From Acheta domesticus (taxonomy: Eukaryota; Arthropoda; Insecta; Orthoptera; Gryllidae), in assembly GCA_031308135.1 (NCBI GenBank), contig JAHLJT010003656.1, forward strand, positions 53,700,827 through 53,764,826: a DNA stretch of 64,000 nt, written 5' to 3'. This document shows, piece by piece, positions 32,486 to 44,104 of the stretch (positions are counted from its first letter, which is position 1; the number at the start of each line of letters is the position of its first letter). Position numbers and translations under genes: made by a program. A model generated the notes under the pieces. It worked only from the letters and a program-made list of their open reading frames with translations. It searched no databases and was not told the DNA's origin.

Positions 32486-32590
32486 GCCCTCGCTTCGCCC
32501 CGCTTCGCCCCGCTTCGCCCCGCTTCGCCCCGCTTCGCCCCGCTTCGCCCCGCTTCGCCCCGCTTCGCCCCGCTTCGCCCCGCTTCGCCC
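32486..32590. repeat. 10-bp minisatellite CCCGCTTCGC
   Basis: About ten near-perfect tandem copies of CCCGCTTCGC, the most homogeneous array in the window, so recently expanded. Degenerate relatives (CCCGCTTTAC, CTCGCTTCTC) continue to about 32890. Period 10 cycles through three frames, all without stops. Confidence 0.93.
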
Positions 32591-33030
32591 TGGCACTCCC
32601 CCGCTTTGCCTATGCCTCTCCGCGCTTCTTTCTGGTTCTCCCTCGTTTCGCCCCGCTTCGCCCTCGCTTGCCCTCTCTTCGCCCCGCTTTACCTCGCTTC
32701 ACCCCGCTTTACCCCGCTTCGCCCCGTTTCACCCTTGCTTCGCCCTCGCTTCTCCTCGCTTCTGCTTCTCCTCGCTTTGTCCCCGCTTCGCCTCCGCCTC
32801 TCCCCGCTTCTCCTCGCCTCTCCCCGCCTCACTCGACCACGCCCCGCCCCGCCCCGCCCCGCCCCTCTCTGCCCCGCCCCGCCGCGTCCCGCAGGCTGCC
32901 ATCAGCATCAGCGGCGCCTTTCCCCGTGCCCGTTAACCCTGCAACAGGCGCGCACCAAATCGGTCGCAAGTCACCCGGGAGGTCAACAGCTCGCTCATAG
33001 CGACTGCGCTGAGGCCAAGCCCAAGAGGGG
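32591..33030. repeat. Degenerate continuation of the CTTCGC repeat
   Basis: Diverged CCCGCTTCGC-derived units, then CCCCGCCCCG pentamers near 32840-32885, ending in mixed sequence at about 33030. The plus frames 32214-32936, 32474-33112 and 32668-33000 are products of this repetition. Confidence 0.65.
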
Positions 33031-33059
33031 ATTTACGCTTAAGCAGACTAAGCACATGG

Positions 33060-33555
33060 TCAGAGCGACCACTGTATTAAGAGCCCCTAACAATTTTTTT
33101 AAAAAAATATAAGATCTGTTCATAAACATATATGTATATTTAGAAAAAGCTGTTTTTTTCTGCTCGGCAAACAGTGGCGTCGGTTATTATGATTGATTTG
33201 AAAAGACATCCAATTATTATACACAATCAAAATACGTGCATATACATGTATTTTTTCATCTACTTTGATAATCCAAAATAATTGGAAAGTTTTTCAAATC
33301 ATGTGAACTTAATTTAACATACATTTTCCATATTGTAAAGATTTTACTTTCTTTTCACATTACTGTATTGTTTTGTTTTGTTTCACTTTGGCTGTATTGT
33401 TTAATTTTTTCATGGTCAGTCAAGGAGGCTTCAAGTATGTCTCCATTACAACTGTAGCAGATATAATCGTCCATTACAGTTTCTCCAAACCAACTCGGTT
33501 CGCTCAGTTGTCACAAATGGTTCTTTCAATGGGCCCATTGCTCGTCGAACCGTTT
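33060..33555. other. AT-rich spacer
   Basis: AT-rich DNA with a TTTTG run near 33368-33385. No gene recognised; the 93-codon frame 33373-33654 runs into the CATTCACCC tract and is probably chance. Confidence 0.4.
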
Positions 33556-33900
33556 GCCAGTTCATTCAACTGCGCAACTACCCACCACATTCCAACAACC
33601 ATTCACATTTCTTTTACCACTGCTCACCCGCTCCGCCGCTCTGCACCTTTTTAACCTCTCGCCCGTGCACCCAACTGCTACCTCATTCATCCATCCACCC
33701 ATTCACATACACGCCCAGAGTCCATGAATTTGCCCATTCACCCAACGGGCGAATACACGAGAGTTTGGGTGAATGAATGAGAGGTTAGGCTATTCAGGGA
33801 TGTATTCTCCCGCCTAACCTTTCATTCACTCGCCCAAACTCTCAGTTCGCCCAACTACTCACTCGCCTTCCGAACCGCACTTCCATTCACCCTAACGTTT
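33556..33900. repeat. CATTCACCC-type degenerate repeat containing a long hairpin
   Basis: Diverged CCATTCACCCA/CATTCACTCGCCCA units across about 340 bp. Within them lies a long inverted repeat at 33747-33852, annotated separately. The inversion of one block of the repeat array relative to the next may be how the hairpin arose. Confidence 0.55.
33747..33852. repeat. Long hairpin, 32-bp arms plus 7-bp basal stem
   Basis: Arms 33759-33790 and 33812-33843 are inverse copies with 29 of 32 positions matching (GAGAGTTTGGG at the base, GGTTAGGC at the apex), around a 21-nt loop. A further 7-bp stem, GGGCGAA (33747-33753) with TTCGCCC (33846-33852), extends it past a small internal loop. The total of about 106 nt is in the pre-miRNA size range. 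No expression evidence is available from sequence. Confidence 0.8.
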
Positions 33901-34019
33901 TCTTCCTTTTCATACGACAATATTTCAAGAATAAAAAGAAAAGAAAAAAAATAAGGAATAGAGGAAATGAAATAGAGAATGAAACGAAGAGAAAAAAGGG
34001 AGTGACATGTTTCGTTCGG

Positions 34020-34270
34020 TCAATCTCGATCTCCTTCCGGATGCGTGCTCGCCAGCCCTTGCTCTGGGGCCAGTGGAGGCGAGCGGCGTTTTTGCGAGCG
34101 CGCGTCTCCGCCGCCGGTCTTCCTCCCGCCACGCTCCTCAGGCGCAGGAGCCGCGCCTTCCCCAGAGCGGACTCTTCCGCATACTCGCGCTCCCTTCACG
34201 ACCTCCCCCGCGCGCCTCACGCCGCCCCCCGCCCCGCCCCCTCCAGCGGACGGCGGATGGGGGGACGACA
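34020..34270. other. GC-rich CpG island
   Basis: An island with CCGCCGG and CCCCGCCCC stretches joined to the GACGG-rich tract to the right. Overlapping frames on both strands are low-complexity. Confidence 0.5.
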
Positions 34271-34680
34271 GAACAGGTGGGCGGGCGGGGAGACAGAGGA
34301 AGTAAGGGCCGGGCGAGCGGACGGTGGACGAAGGCACGGGCAGAGGTCGGACGGGGATGGACACACTAACGGATAGACGGAGCGGGTGGGCAGGGGAACC
34401 GATGGAAGGATAGGCTGGGAGACAAAGGGACGGTCGGAAGTATGGGTGGACGGAGGAATGGGTGGACGGACGGACGGAAAGGTGGGGTAGACGGAAAGGC
34501 TGATGGTGAGGGGGGGTAGGCGGGTGTACACAGCGACGGTCAGACAGACGGCGGCACAGGAGGAAGGACGGTAATGGGAACGGGCAAAAGAGGGGACGGA
34601 CGGGCAGAGAGACGAAGGAACTGTTGACGGACGGACGGTCGGCCGATGGACGGACGGAGGAATTGGGCGCCCGCGTCGCG
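34270..34680. repeat. Degenerate GGACGGACGG/GGTGGGCGG repeat tract
   Basis: Purine-rich tract of diverged tetramer to decamer units such as GGACGGACGGACGG (34468-34482) and ACGGACGGACGGTCGG (34629-34644). It explains the 276-aa minus frame 34217-35047, rich in Pro, Ser and Arg. Confidence 0.6.
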
Positions 34681-34915
34681 AAGCCCCCACGCAGCGCCGC
34701 CGCCCCACGCCCGCTCGCCCGCTCGCCGCTGCCGATGAGTTACGTAGTGGCGGCCGCGGCGCGTCGCGACGCCGCCGCGCGTCGCGACGCCAAGCGACAT
34801 GGAAATTACACGCGGCCGACCCGGCGCGGCGCGGCGCGGCGCGTGCTGCGCCCAGTGGGCGGGGTCCCGCGCGGCGCGGGCGAACGCGCTCAGCCTCTGG
34901 CCTTCGCCAAGGGCA
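34680..34915. other. CpG island with inverted GCGTCGCGACGC repeats
   Basis: Contains GCGTCGCGACGCCGCCGCGC followed by another GCGTCGCGACGCC (about 34768-34793); the unit GCGTCGCGACGC is itself a 12-bp perfect palindrome present twice. AT cores GAGTTACGTAGTGG and GGAAATTACACGCGG flank it. Possible regulatory DNA. Confidence 0.45.
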
Positions 34916-34919
34916 ATGC

Positions 34920-35485
34920 AAACAGCAAACACAATCTGAAGTCAACCTGTAACGTTTTAAAAAATAAAACATTAAATAAGTAATGAACGTTATTAATTTT
35001 ATTACGGTCCTTATTTTTTCTCTCGACCTCTCACTGCTCATGAACATTGCGTACTCAGGGTCCTGAGAGGTTCACGCTGGACTCGTTGGCATCTGGGCAT
35101 CCAATGGCTTTTGTGGAAATGTATTCAGAACTTTTTCAGTACATCTTTATCTTGTCAAGATTTAGAACCTTATGAGAATGAATGAGTCTAGAAATTATGT
35201 CTTTACATAGACCTCACGGCTTAAACTTTCACTTCACGTTCAAAGTGACCACACACAAGTGAAAATCGTAGTTTCCTTAATCGTGTAAGCCTATCCTAAA
35301 GTGTCGAAACCGACCAGGAATTTTCCAGTATGAGTATTTTTACATTAATGTAAATCGTTTCTTCCAAAGCGGTATTTAATTTTAGATACAATAACATCAT
35401 TATTATTATTAATAACAACAATAATAAAATAATAATAATAAAAGTAAAAATAATAATGATAATAATAATGTTTGGAGTTTGGCTC
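34920..35485. other. AT-rich spacer ending in (AAT)n-type repeat
   Basis: AT-rich DNA. At 35396-35470 there is an imperfect ATT/AAT triplet microsatellite that explains the Ile-rich minus frame 35296-35496. Confidence 0.55.
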
Positions 35486-35489
35486 CCAA

Positions 35490-35715
35490 AATGCAAACCC
35501 CGCTCACTGCGCGTCGCTCCTCTCCGGCACAGCTTTCCTCCCGGGCCGGGCGCGTTGTCGGTAAAAATTTATAGATCCAGACCATCGATTAGGCGCCCAC
35601 GCGGGGCATTAACAACTTGTTCGAAAGCGGCGCCGTGCCGCGTCGACGCGTGGGGCGCCCCGACGCCCGGCCGCGGCCGTCGCCGATTCCGTGCCCAACG
35701 ACCATTAGACGCCTG
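35490..35715. promoter_or_regulatory. Compact GC-rich island with AT cores (candidate regulatory)
   Basis: A short island of unique sequence with no tandem repeat. Cores in GC-rich context are GTAAAAATTTATAGATCC, ATCGATTAGGCGCC (35584-35597) and GGGGCATTAACAAC (35603-35616). The TTTATAG and ATTA elements resemble homeodomain sites. Function is inferred only. Confidence 0.35.
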
Positions 35716-35719
35716 CGTT

Positions 35720-38640
35720 TTTATTCAAAGGATTAGCCTCAAAATACACAGTCGTAACACAACATTATGACAACAATACTTCAATGTATTTTCTCTATAA
35801 TTCTCCCAACCATAAATTCGTGGCCCTCTTTGGGAAGTAGTACAAACGTCTTTAAATTATAAGCATTAAAAACATTTAACAAATTTGAACATTTAAGAAG
35901 TTGTTACGTTCATTGGGAGTCTACTTCACCAGTCGGAGAAAAGTGGTTCGTGTTGTTATATGTGATAGTGTAATATATGAATACTGAACAATATTGATGA
36001 TCTGATGAAGGAAACATGTCATTACTTTAAGTGTTAATAGGATACGGAAGCATTACATGACGTAAAAAAGATCAATCTAAAATGTGATAGTTACACCACC
36101 TTTAAGAGAAACAAAAACAAGCAATATTTAAAATTGAACGCGTTTTTCTATTATTTCCATTTTTTAAGTATAAGTTAAGTATAAGTACATTAATTTATTT
36201 TTATTTTTTGAGTTATTCAATAATTTATTTATTGATCGTCAAAGACCCAAAAAATGTAAGTTATTTGGAAGAAAGGAAAGAGCGATGCAAGGAACCATCA
36301 TAGCATTCGTTCACCTGTCTTTCCGGAAACTCTCCTTGACAATTCGCCTGTCTGTTGCAGCAATGCGGGCGTTTTGTTCTAAGGAGAAACACGAGAAATA
36401 AAAAGTTGGATTCGTGATGCGAAGGAAATAAAGTTTAAATGAACTCTATTATCGGGCTTCCGGGAATTTTATTGAAGGAAAACGTTTCACGTTTTTCTTT
36501 TGTCAAAAATATATTTCTGAAAACGGTCACCTAGTTTACGTTTAACATGGCCTTTCATTTAATTTATTACTATGTAAGAAATTTGATCGAAATGACTGAG
36601 ATTTTATGCCTGACACTTTAATAGCAAAGGGAAACTTTCTGCTTTATGCACTTATAAAATTACACTCACAAACCCATAAATTGTCAGTTAGTAACCATCA
36701 AAAACTTTATTATTAAAAAAGATATCGTTTAGCATCCCCGCATTCATTATTGTAATACACTAACTTCTTAAATAGTCTAGTAAGATGATATAGTAGTCAA
36801 ACGTTTAGTTAATACAACACAAAAAACGATAAACTGTTGATAGGAGTTATAATTATGCTCAGAACCAAAATTGCGTTTGCAATAAGTGTTTCTGTGCGAT
36901 GTAAACCATGATAATAATTATTTTAATAACGTAATGATGCTTACAGAATAGTAATTACCGTTGGATTAATAGTTTAAGTTGAAGTTTTTTTGTCCGAAGC
37001 CATCACGATTTATTCTGCTCCTAAGAGAAAATTACACATTCTCCTTTTGGGAAATTGCCATTCCTATGGGCAAAGTCGTGTCACATTATCATCAATAATC
37101 TCTTCTCTTCAGGAGGGTAAAATAGCAAAATGCAACATGGTTCCTCTTAGTATGAAGAATCATGAAAAGAAACACGATATCACCAAACTCTTCTTTCAGT
37201 GGCATTTCATTTGAAGATCTGTTATTTGTTTAATCTGATGACTAATGATTTCCTTATCCTAATTTGTTTACGTTTTGTAAGAAATTTCGAACAAATGTGA
37301 CACCGTCACCTGCATAATTATTGTCATCCACAGGAAAAACAATGTTTGAGTAGATTTAGACATTTCTCAAATCGTATGTACAGTTCCTCTTATTTTCTGT
37401 ACATACTGTAAATTTTTTAACATTTCTGTACAGTTTGTATCAAGAAATGTTTTGCAGAGAGAGATTTTAAGTTTCTTATTTGAAAGTGTGAAACGAGAGT
37501 TATCATTACGCTGTCTCGTTGCTTTCAACTAATTCAAATTTCCGCCATGGCACACTGAATAAGCAGATATTTGTTTCTAAAAACTGGTTCTGCCTCGTCA
37601 ATTTTCATCAAAGGCGCTCCAGTTAAAGACGCACAATATTTTGATTTCATCCTTCTAGTTTTCACTTTAAAACCGCCGCATATGTAGTTCTTTCAGATTT
37701 TATTGCAAGGGCTCAAGTGAACTCCTATTGTGTACGCGTGCCACTTATTTCGTACATACCGGCATTTAAGAGTACTTCCTTCTTTGCAACAAAAATGATG
37801 AAATTCCTTTCCAATGTATCCATTGTATGCACTAAATTTCCTGACTAAAGGTTGCATATAATGACTCAATGGTAGACGATCTCGAAGTACGAACTCAATT
37901 TACAGCTGTAGTGATTCATTGTATTAATTTTTTCGTCGTAATGACCTTAATAATGGAATCATTGTACATCAAGTTTGTTCTTTCATCGAGTACAATAGCC
38001 TGAACCTTAGGTCTACCATATTCAACATTTTATCTTTGAAGACGTTATTATTAAAAGAAAAGTAATACAACTTTGCCCCTCTATTTTATCTTTTTTTACT
38101 CAAACCCTTCCATTTTTAATTTCAGATAATTGGAAAGAAGAGACCAATTAAAAAGTTGACGATCGATGAAGAAGCGGGCAAAAGTCGATCATAGGGAATA
38201 CGTTAGATCCAACGCAAAACATGTGGAGAAAATTGGAGTAAAACAATTATACTCCTAGCAAGTAGATGGCCCACCAGAGAACCGCATGAATGAACCCGGA
38301 TTAATGAATTAGCTATTGATGAAAGTAGGTCGATCTCGACTCCTGATGAACGCCATTTCCGGTAGAGAAAGAAATTAAATATCAATACATTGGATAGAGA
38401 GGTAGAGAACGATCACACGAACATTGACAACCGTTTGGCGAGCACGTGAGAGTTTGAAAAAGGTTCGGAAAGAAGAGACCGACAGATTGAAGGATGACAC
38501 GAAACGAAAACACGGCAGTAAACGTCAAGCGAGTTACTGAACGATATAAAACAAGAAAACAAAATTAATACTTTGAAATTGTGAATTTGTGAGCGTGTGA
38601 GACGTAACGATAAAGCAATAGAATCTGTCAGAAAGAAAAG
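35720..38640. other. AT-rich DNA, longest island-free interval
   Basis: Nearly 3 kb without a GC island. A small tandem AAGTATAAGTT/AAGTATAAGTA occurs around 36166-36188. ORFs such as 36990-37214 and 38203-38385 are short and carry no motif. No element copies were recognised. Confidence 0.5.
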
Positions 38641-38649
38641 CTATCGAAA

Positions 38650-38900
38650 TCTTAGGATGAGTTCTGAAGGGTGGAGTAGGGGGTACTCAGGGACCTGCAG
38701 CAAGGCGAAGGCGGAGTGTCGGCCTTGGGCAAGTGGTGGGCAGCACGGTGAGTGGTGGCAAGAGCAACGCACGCGAAAGGTGGTTGACGAGCCCAGGATC
38801 CTGAGGCGAGCGATTCGCCAGAAAAGAGCTGCGAATGGCGGTGGACGGCATTTGAGTGGCGGAGGGTGGTAACGAGCAATGCGGCCTGGAACGAGCAGTA
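38650..38900. other. Purine-rich mid-GC block
   Basis: GGGTGGAG, GGCGAAGGCGGAG and GTGGTGGGC-rich sequence of about 55 percent GC with open frames on both strands (38597-38872 plus, 38652-38918 minus). No motif recognised. Confidence 0.4.
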
Positions 38901-39119
38901 GACAGTGGTGAGCGTCAATTAGTTCAAGCTTATTTCGTCAATTATTTCGCTTTGAGAGGCCGGGACGAGAAATAAACTTCAGTTGCTATTAAAAACGACA
39001 TGTACTTAGAATAAATTAATCATTCGTACGAATCCATTTGGAAGATTCTTCAGATTCCCACCATCAATAACCAATCACAGAGCAGAACAATGCTGATTCC
39101 TACGTAAAAATCCATCGTG

Positions 39120-39385
39120 TATTTCAGACGCGTGCAACTGGGATTCGTCGAGGACGGGCGCGGGGCCTGGGAGGAGGGCGGAGGGCGGGGAGCGGGGAGC
39201 GGGGAGTGGGCGTGCGCCGCCACGCCTGCGGGCCCGACCTCATTACGCCCCTGGCCGCCAGATTTATCTGCGACTCCACACAAGCGGCCGTAATGCCCTC
39301 CCCGCGCGGCACAATAGCGCCGGCGGCGGAGGGGGGGGGGAAGAAAGAGCATCTCCCAGGGAGGGCGAGAGGGCGGTCGTCGTTT
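39120..39385. promoter_or_regulatory. GC-rich island with inverted CATTACG sites (candidate regulatory)
   Basis: After a GGAGCGGGGAGCGGGGAG repeat (39187-39205) the island is unique. CATTACG (39241-39247) and CGTAATG (39289-39295) are inverted copies 41 bp apart, with GCCAGATTTATCTGCG between them. The pairing of TAAT-type cores in nearly pure G+C suggests homeodomain binding; unproven. Confidence 0.35.
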
Positions 39386-39389
39386 TAAT

Positions 39390-40980
39390 ACGCCCTCCAC
39401 CACAAAATAAAGCTCACGTGCAGGTGTGTGTGTGTAGGGCAACTCCCTTGCGTCGAGGATAGTCGCCCCTTTTTCGTGCATACATAAATAAGGTTTGCTG
39501 GGAGAAGGATTTTGAAGGGAGGGAAAGTGAAGACTGGTTGATGTTTTTTCTTCCTTAAGGAAACCCTTTTACTGTCTGTGAGTGTGATTCATATTGTTGA
39601 ATATGGAAGTAGTTTTGATCTATAATTGAATTTATAATAAAAGATGGTATCGAAAATTACTAAAGTGCTTTCTCTCCTGGAATTGTTAAAAACTGATTAA
39701 AGCTTTTCTTTTCTCTTGTCCAAAGGGATGAACGAAACCTCAGAAGAACTTCACAAAAAACGATCATATCCAGTTTTCAGGAAGTACATGTATTTTTGTG
39801 GCGAAAGCTAAATGTTATTTAGATTCCACGCAGTGGCATTTTGTATAGTTAACTTCAATATCATAAATAATAAATTATGAAACCAAAGCATGTTATGTGC
39901 CAATTTTCATACAGTGCTTGCGGGAAAATGTTCTTTAGAATATTGCAATATTAACAATACTCGTGTGAAAAGTCAAACACGCAGTCTCTGCAGTATATTA
40001 CAATGCAATAGTTTCGGAGCAAATGTTGTTCACTTGTAGAACATGTTGCCACGAACAATTTATATAACTCGGAGGAAAAATTACTTCGTCATTGTTATGA
40101 GATTAAGAAAACTTTCTTTTTTGTATGCTCGTTGGAGAAAATGTACTCGTTTCTTATGATTATGAGATAAATACATGAGAAAATGGGGTTTCTGGAAATC
40201 TCTTTTAGACACGACAGTGTTAGATTTTTAGCTTGTTTCCTGAAGACTTTGAAGATTAACTCCTGCATCAACTTGCGTAATGTTATAATGACGTTTGTGA
40301 CGCAACTGCATCGCCTGCTCGTGCACTTTCGTGTCGCAATTAGCCCGTTAAACGCTGTCTACTCGAGGAGCGTTGACAGGAAGGACGAAACTGATTACGG
40401 CGCGCGCGATAGGCTACCTCGTTGACACAAAAATATATTTCGAAGATTTTACTGAAGGAAATTTCATTAAAATGATTCATGATTGCAAATGCAATGAAAT
40501 GCAATCATGAAAAGAACCTTTAATATCTTCGTAGATAAAATTTGTACTATAGTTTGTAAACATCCCGAAGTTTGTTTACATGTTTAACAAGCCGATATAA
40601 ATGCATATTTTATTCAAATCTATGTGACCCATAATGTTTTAAACAAGGCATATTTTTTTAACATCTACTGACACACTGAAATCTAAAAATATTTTGTAGC
40701 AACTCAGCAGTTGACGTAGAATACATATTTTTCACCATCTTGAAGCATATTTTTCCAAATAAGCGATTATCAAGTATAACTACTAATTTCATTCAAGTTA
40801 GAGATGTCGACACAAGTTTATATTCGACACACTCTGTCTTTCATCTGAAGTCGAATAAACCGAAGGAGATGCAAACTCAAAACCAGTTGATCTGTTTTCA
40901 ACCTTTTTCGAACACCCCTAATTGAATTACGAGCGTGACCATACGATATCGCTATCTTTGAATGACCTGTAATCTCCAAA
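39390..40980. other. AT-rich DNA with one hairpin
   Basis: AT-rich with a short GT run at 39425-39436 and the hairpin annotated at 40476-40511. The 80-codon plus frame 40183-40425 ends in a GC-richer patch and has no motif. Confidence 0.45.
40476..40511. repeat. Perfect 12-bp hairpin
   Basis: TTCATGATTGCA (40476-40487), a 12-nt loop AATGCAATGAAA, then TGCAATCATGAA (40500-40511). The loop repeats part of the stem motif (TGCAAT), pointing to local inverted duplication. Confidence 0.8.
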
Positions 40981-40989
40981 CCCGGTTCG

Positions 40990-41400
40990 TGGACCGACGT
41001 CTCTTTTGCGTAGTCGCCCCCTCAAATCCTTGCGAGACGCTCCCACTTTAGCGCACGAGCCAACGCGCGCCGCCTCATTTCCGCCGGCCTAAGAGGGCGA
41101 GGGCATTTCTCCACCAGGAGGAGAGTCGCTGGGCGGGGTGGGGGGAGGGGCGGCCAGTGTTTGTACACATAAAGAGGTCGCGGGGGGTGCGGGGCGGGGG
41201 AGGGGCCGCGGGGCCTACGCTCGCCTTTTGTCTCGGCGCGGCGTCGCCCCGTGACTCATTCATTAGCGCCGCTCGTTGCGGCGCCTCGCCGCGCGGCCCG
41301 CGACTCCCGACGCCGCCGACGACGGCCCCACGCCGACGCCGACGCCGACGCCGACGCGGGCGACGCCTCCCGGCCACGCCCAATGGCGACCGCCCATCTC
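40990..41400. other. GC-rich CpG island with GACGCC repeats
   Basis: An island with tandem GCCGACGCC/GACGCC units (41325-41365) and CATTCATTAGCGCCGC (41257-41272) as an AT core. The long plus frames here (41157-41786, 41251-42108) are low-complexity Arg/Pro/Ala sequences continuing into the adjacent pyrimidine tract. Confidence 0.55.
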
Positions 41401-41900
41401 CCCACCCGGTCCGCTCTTCTCTCTTCTCATCTGCACATTCCTTACCCGCCCCTTATCGCCCGTTCTCCTCCCCCCGCTTCTCTCAATACGTTCCCCGCCC
41501 TCATCAAAGTCGTTTTGCCCGTTCGTGCTCCTCCTCCCTTCTTCCCGTTCCTTCCCCGACCCTCACCAAACCCTTCACGCCCGTTCCTTCTCCTCTCCAC
41601 TTCTTCCCATTCCTTTCCCTCCGTCTTATCATCCCGTTCTTGCTCATTCTTGCTCTTCCCCGTCCCTCCCTTATTCTCCTTATCTCTCCGCCTCCCACAT
41701 CAACCATTTGGCGATTCCTGCTTCTCCGTGTTCTTTCTGTCTCTTCACCACACCCAAATCCTCTTCACGCCAATTCCTGCTCCTAATCGCCTCTCCCTGC
41801 TTCTCGCCGCAACCCACTTCTCTTGCCCGCTAGCCGATTCCTCTCGATCCCGGGCGTTGAGACTTCGCAGCTTTTATCTTCCCCGCGCCTATCTTCCCGT
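41400..41900. repeat. Pyrimidine-rich degenerate tract (CCGTTCYTYCTC)
   Basis: About 500 bp strongly C+T-rich on plus, with diverged CCCGTTCCTCC/TTCTCC units. It lacks stops in several frames, producing Ser/Pro/Leu-rich ORFs up to 285 codons that I reject as genes. Confidence 0.6.
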
Positions 41901-41904
41901 CCCA

Positions 41905-42470
41905 TTTCCGCCTTTACTTCGTGATTTTTTTCTATTCATCAGTGGATGTATCAGTTCCGCAGGTGCCGCTCCTGCCACTGGCATTCGTAATAACTTTACT
42001 GTTCGGATTACCACGCCGTTTAGGCAATGTTGGGCGTCTTACATGATGTTGACAACGGGGGTTGTATTCCGTATACGAAGTGTGCGGAATAGAGGGATGG
42101 GGTTATAATTACTGCTCAAGGTATGGATTTTCATTTTGTTCCTGGTAATGATGGGGAATGCAAACGGGGAATTTTGTACCTTCTTTTGTATTATCCACTA
42201 ATATGAATGCCGAAGAAAGTTATCATAAAACATACAATCACATTTCGTATTGTTTTCTCTCTCCAGGACTCTATCTTTTTATTTTAACATTTCCTCATTC
42301 TCCTATTCGTCCGTTACTGCGTATCCATCCAACACATGAGTCCTCCATTTTCCTCATCACGTTACATCCCTTATCTCTATTTTCTTGTCATACAACACAA
42401 GTACCTTCTATTACTCTGTCTCAAACTATCTTCCCTGAACATTGCATATCTGTCTGTGACCACCCCCTGG
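41905..42470. other. Mixed to AT-rich spacer
   Basis: Includes a balanced-composition patch at 41940-42110. No gene or element is recognisable. The frame 42158-42835 traverses this, the CT microsatellite and the next island, and looks fortuitous. Confidence 0.4.

Positions 42471-42511
<41 letters not shown>
42471..42511. repeat. (CT)n microsatellite
   Basis: A nearly uninterrupted CTCTCT tract of about 18 dinucleotides, read as Leu-Ser repeats in the overlapping frame. Confidence 0.95.
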
Positions 42512-42514
<3 letters not shown>

Positions 42515-42539
42515 TCTAACTCTCAGAGTCCTCGATCCA

Positions 42540-42815
42540 ACGCAAAATCGCATTGGACTAGCGCGTTCGCGCTCGTGCGTCTTTGTCTCCGTCTCCCCTG
42601 CGAGTGGCGTGGGCGCACGCACCGCCGCGCCGCCTCCGCCCCGCGCACAATGCGCCGCCCCCTCCCCCCCCGCGCGCGCGGAGGTGTGAAATATGCGTGC
42701 GACGGCGGCGCGACGCGCGCGTGGGCGCCCGCGCAACGGGGTCGATGCGTCTCAGCGCCGCCTGCGCTCGTTCTTGGCCGATACGCGAATAAGAACCGCC
42801 GATTGGGAGGGATCG
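42540..42815. other. GC-rich CpG island
   Basis: A sharply bounded island with CGCGCGCGG and GACGGCGGCGCGACGCGCGC. Frames on both strands are open without recognisable motif. It ends before GAACCGCCGATTGGGAGG (42794-42811). Confidence 0.55.
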
Positions 42816-42819
42816 ATAG

Positions 42820-43510
42820 CCCTTTCCTGGTGTGATCATTAGTGCAGAATGATTTGCACAAACATCTGGGGCATGTAGGATGTTCACTTTTGGTCAATGA
42901 ACCTATCATGGGAAATCTCATATAACGAATTTACACATGTGATATTTGCCCCTGATGGATAGGCAACTCATCCTGCATTGATGTTTGGTTCTGACGCAAA
43001 GAGACGTGTTAGCTAGTCGCATAGTAGTGACGCAAAATCCTATAAGCAAATTACTAATAAAAATCAATTGAATTGAATATTTTCATTATGATTTGGAAAT
43101 ACGAGATCAGATCCCGTGCTCATAAAATGATTGGATGCCAATACCCATGTGAAAGTTGCCATATCCAAAAGAGGAAAATGGTTTTCTTTCGCCACAATAT
43201 AAATTCAAATCTTAAACTAAAACACTGAGATTCCTTACAAGATCTTAGTTCTTGAAGGGCGACTTACAGTTATTTCGAGATCGTAAATACAAAATTTTTT
43301 GTCTTCCGCAAAACAAATGAAAAAACACAAAGCTCTGGAAAAATAATGTAGTTCACGAGAAAAGTTGGCTAATGTTTGAAATAAACATAAACGACTGCTT
43401 CACGTATATGTCTACAAAATATTACTAACACAGTTATGAATTTTCAGAAATGAATACAAAAGTACGCTTGCATTTTCAACTAACTCCGATCGAATCAATC
43501 AAATAAACAT
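42820..43510. other. AT-rich spacer
   Basis: AT-rich sequence with no ORF or repeat copy recognised. Confidence 0.45.
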
Positions 43511-43514
43511 GCAC

Positions 43515-43915
43515 CTCTTGACGCCGACGTGTCCACCAGTTGCACCTCGAGTGGCCGGCTACCTCTGTTGTGTGTGAAGAAGGCCCGGTCACGCTCCCGT
43601 TGTCCGCGTAAGGAGGCTGTACACAAAAGAAAATTACTCAGGCTCCGACGGCGCCGCCGCCGCCTGCGGCTCCCGTCCCGTCCCGTCCCGTCCCGCGGCG
43701 CGGCGCGGCGCACGCACCCGCAGACACAATGGCCGGCGACAGCGCGTTTATTGTCCACTTTTCCCCGCGCGCGAAGGCAGCAGCTCGGGCCGGACAGGCC
43801 ACGCACGGGCGGTCGCGCGGGCGGCGGCGCGGTGCCTGCGAACGGCCGTGCACGGACACGCGGGCGTGCACGGGCCCTATGCCCAGGAGACGATTGCTCT
43901 GACGGGTACTAAAAC
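43515..43915. other. GC-rich CpG island with CCCGT repeats
   Basis: Contains tandem GTCCC pentamers (43672-43695) followed by GGCGCGGCGCGGCGC. A 127-codon plus frame and two minus frames stay open. The residues are Arg/Ala-rich without motif. No promoter evidence beyond CpG content. Confidence 0.5.
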
Positions 43916-44104
43916 CGTTGAGAATCGCTGAAGAAATGTCTCACATTGTTCTACATCACTCACTAAAATGTATTCTGCCGCTAGCCAGATGACCAGACAG
44001 CCAGCTCGAAGTACCTCTTCAGTGATTGCAGTTTGCGTTGAGGGATAGATTTTACGATTGATTGTTAGTGTTTCCGGGCACGTCTACAACTGAAGTCATT
44101 AGTC

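Noticed and set aside
42158..42835. 225-codon ORF with Leu-Ser repeat
   Set aside because: It crosses AT-rich DNA, a CT microsatellite and a CpG island with no common composition; the Leu-Ser run is the microsatellite.
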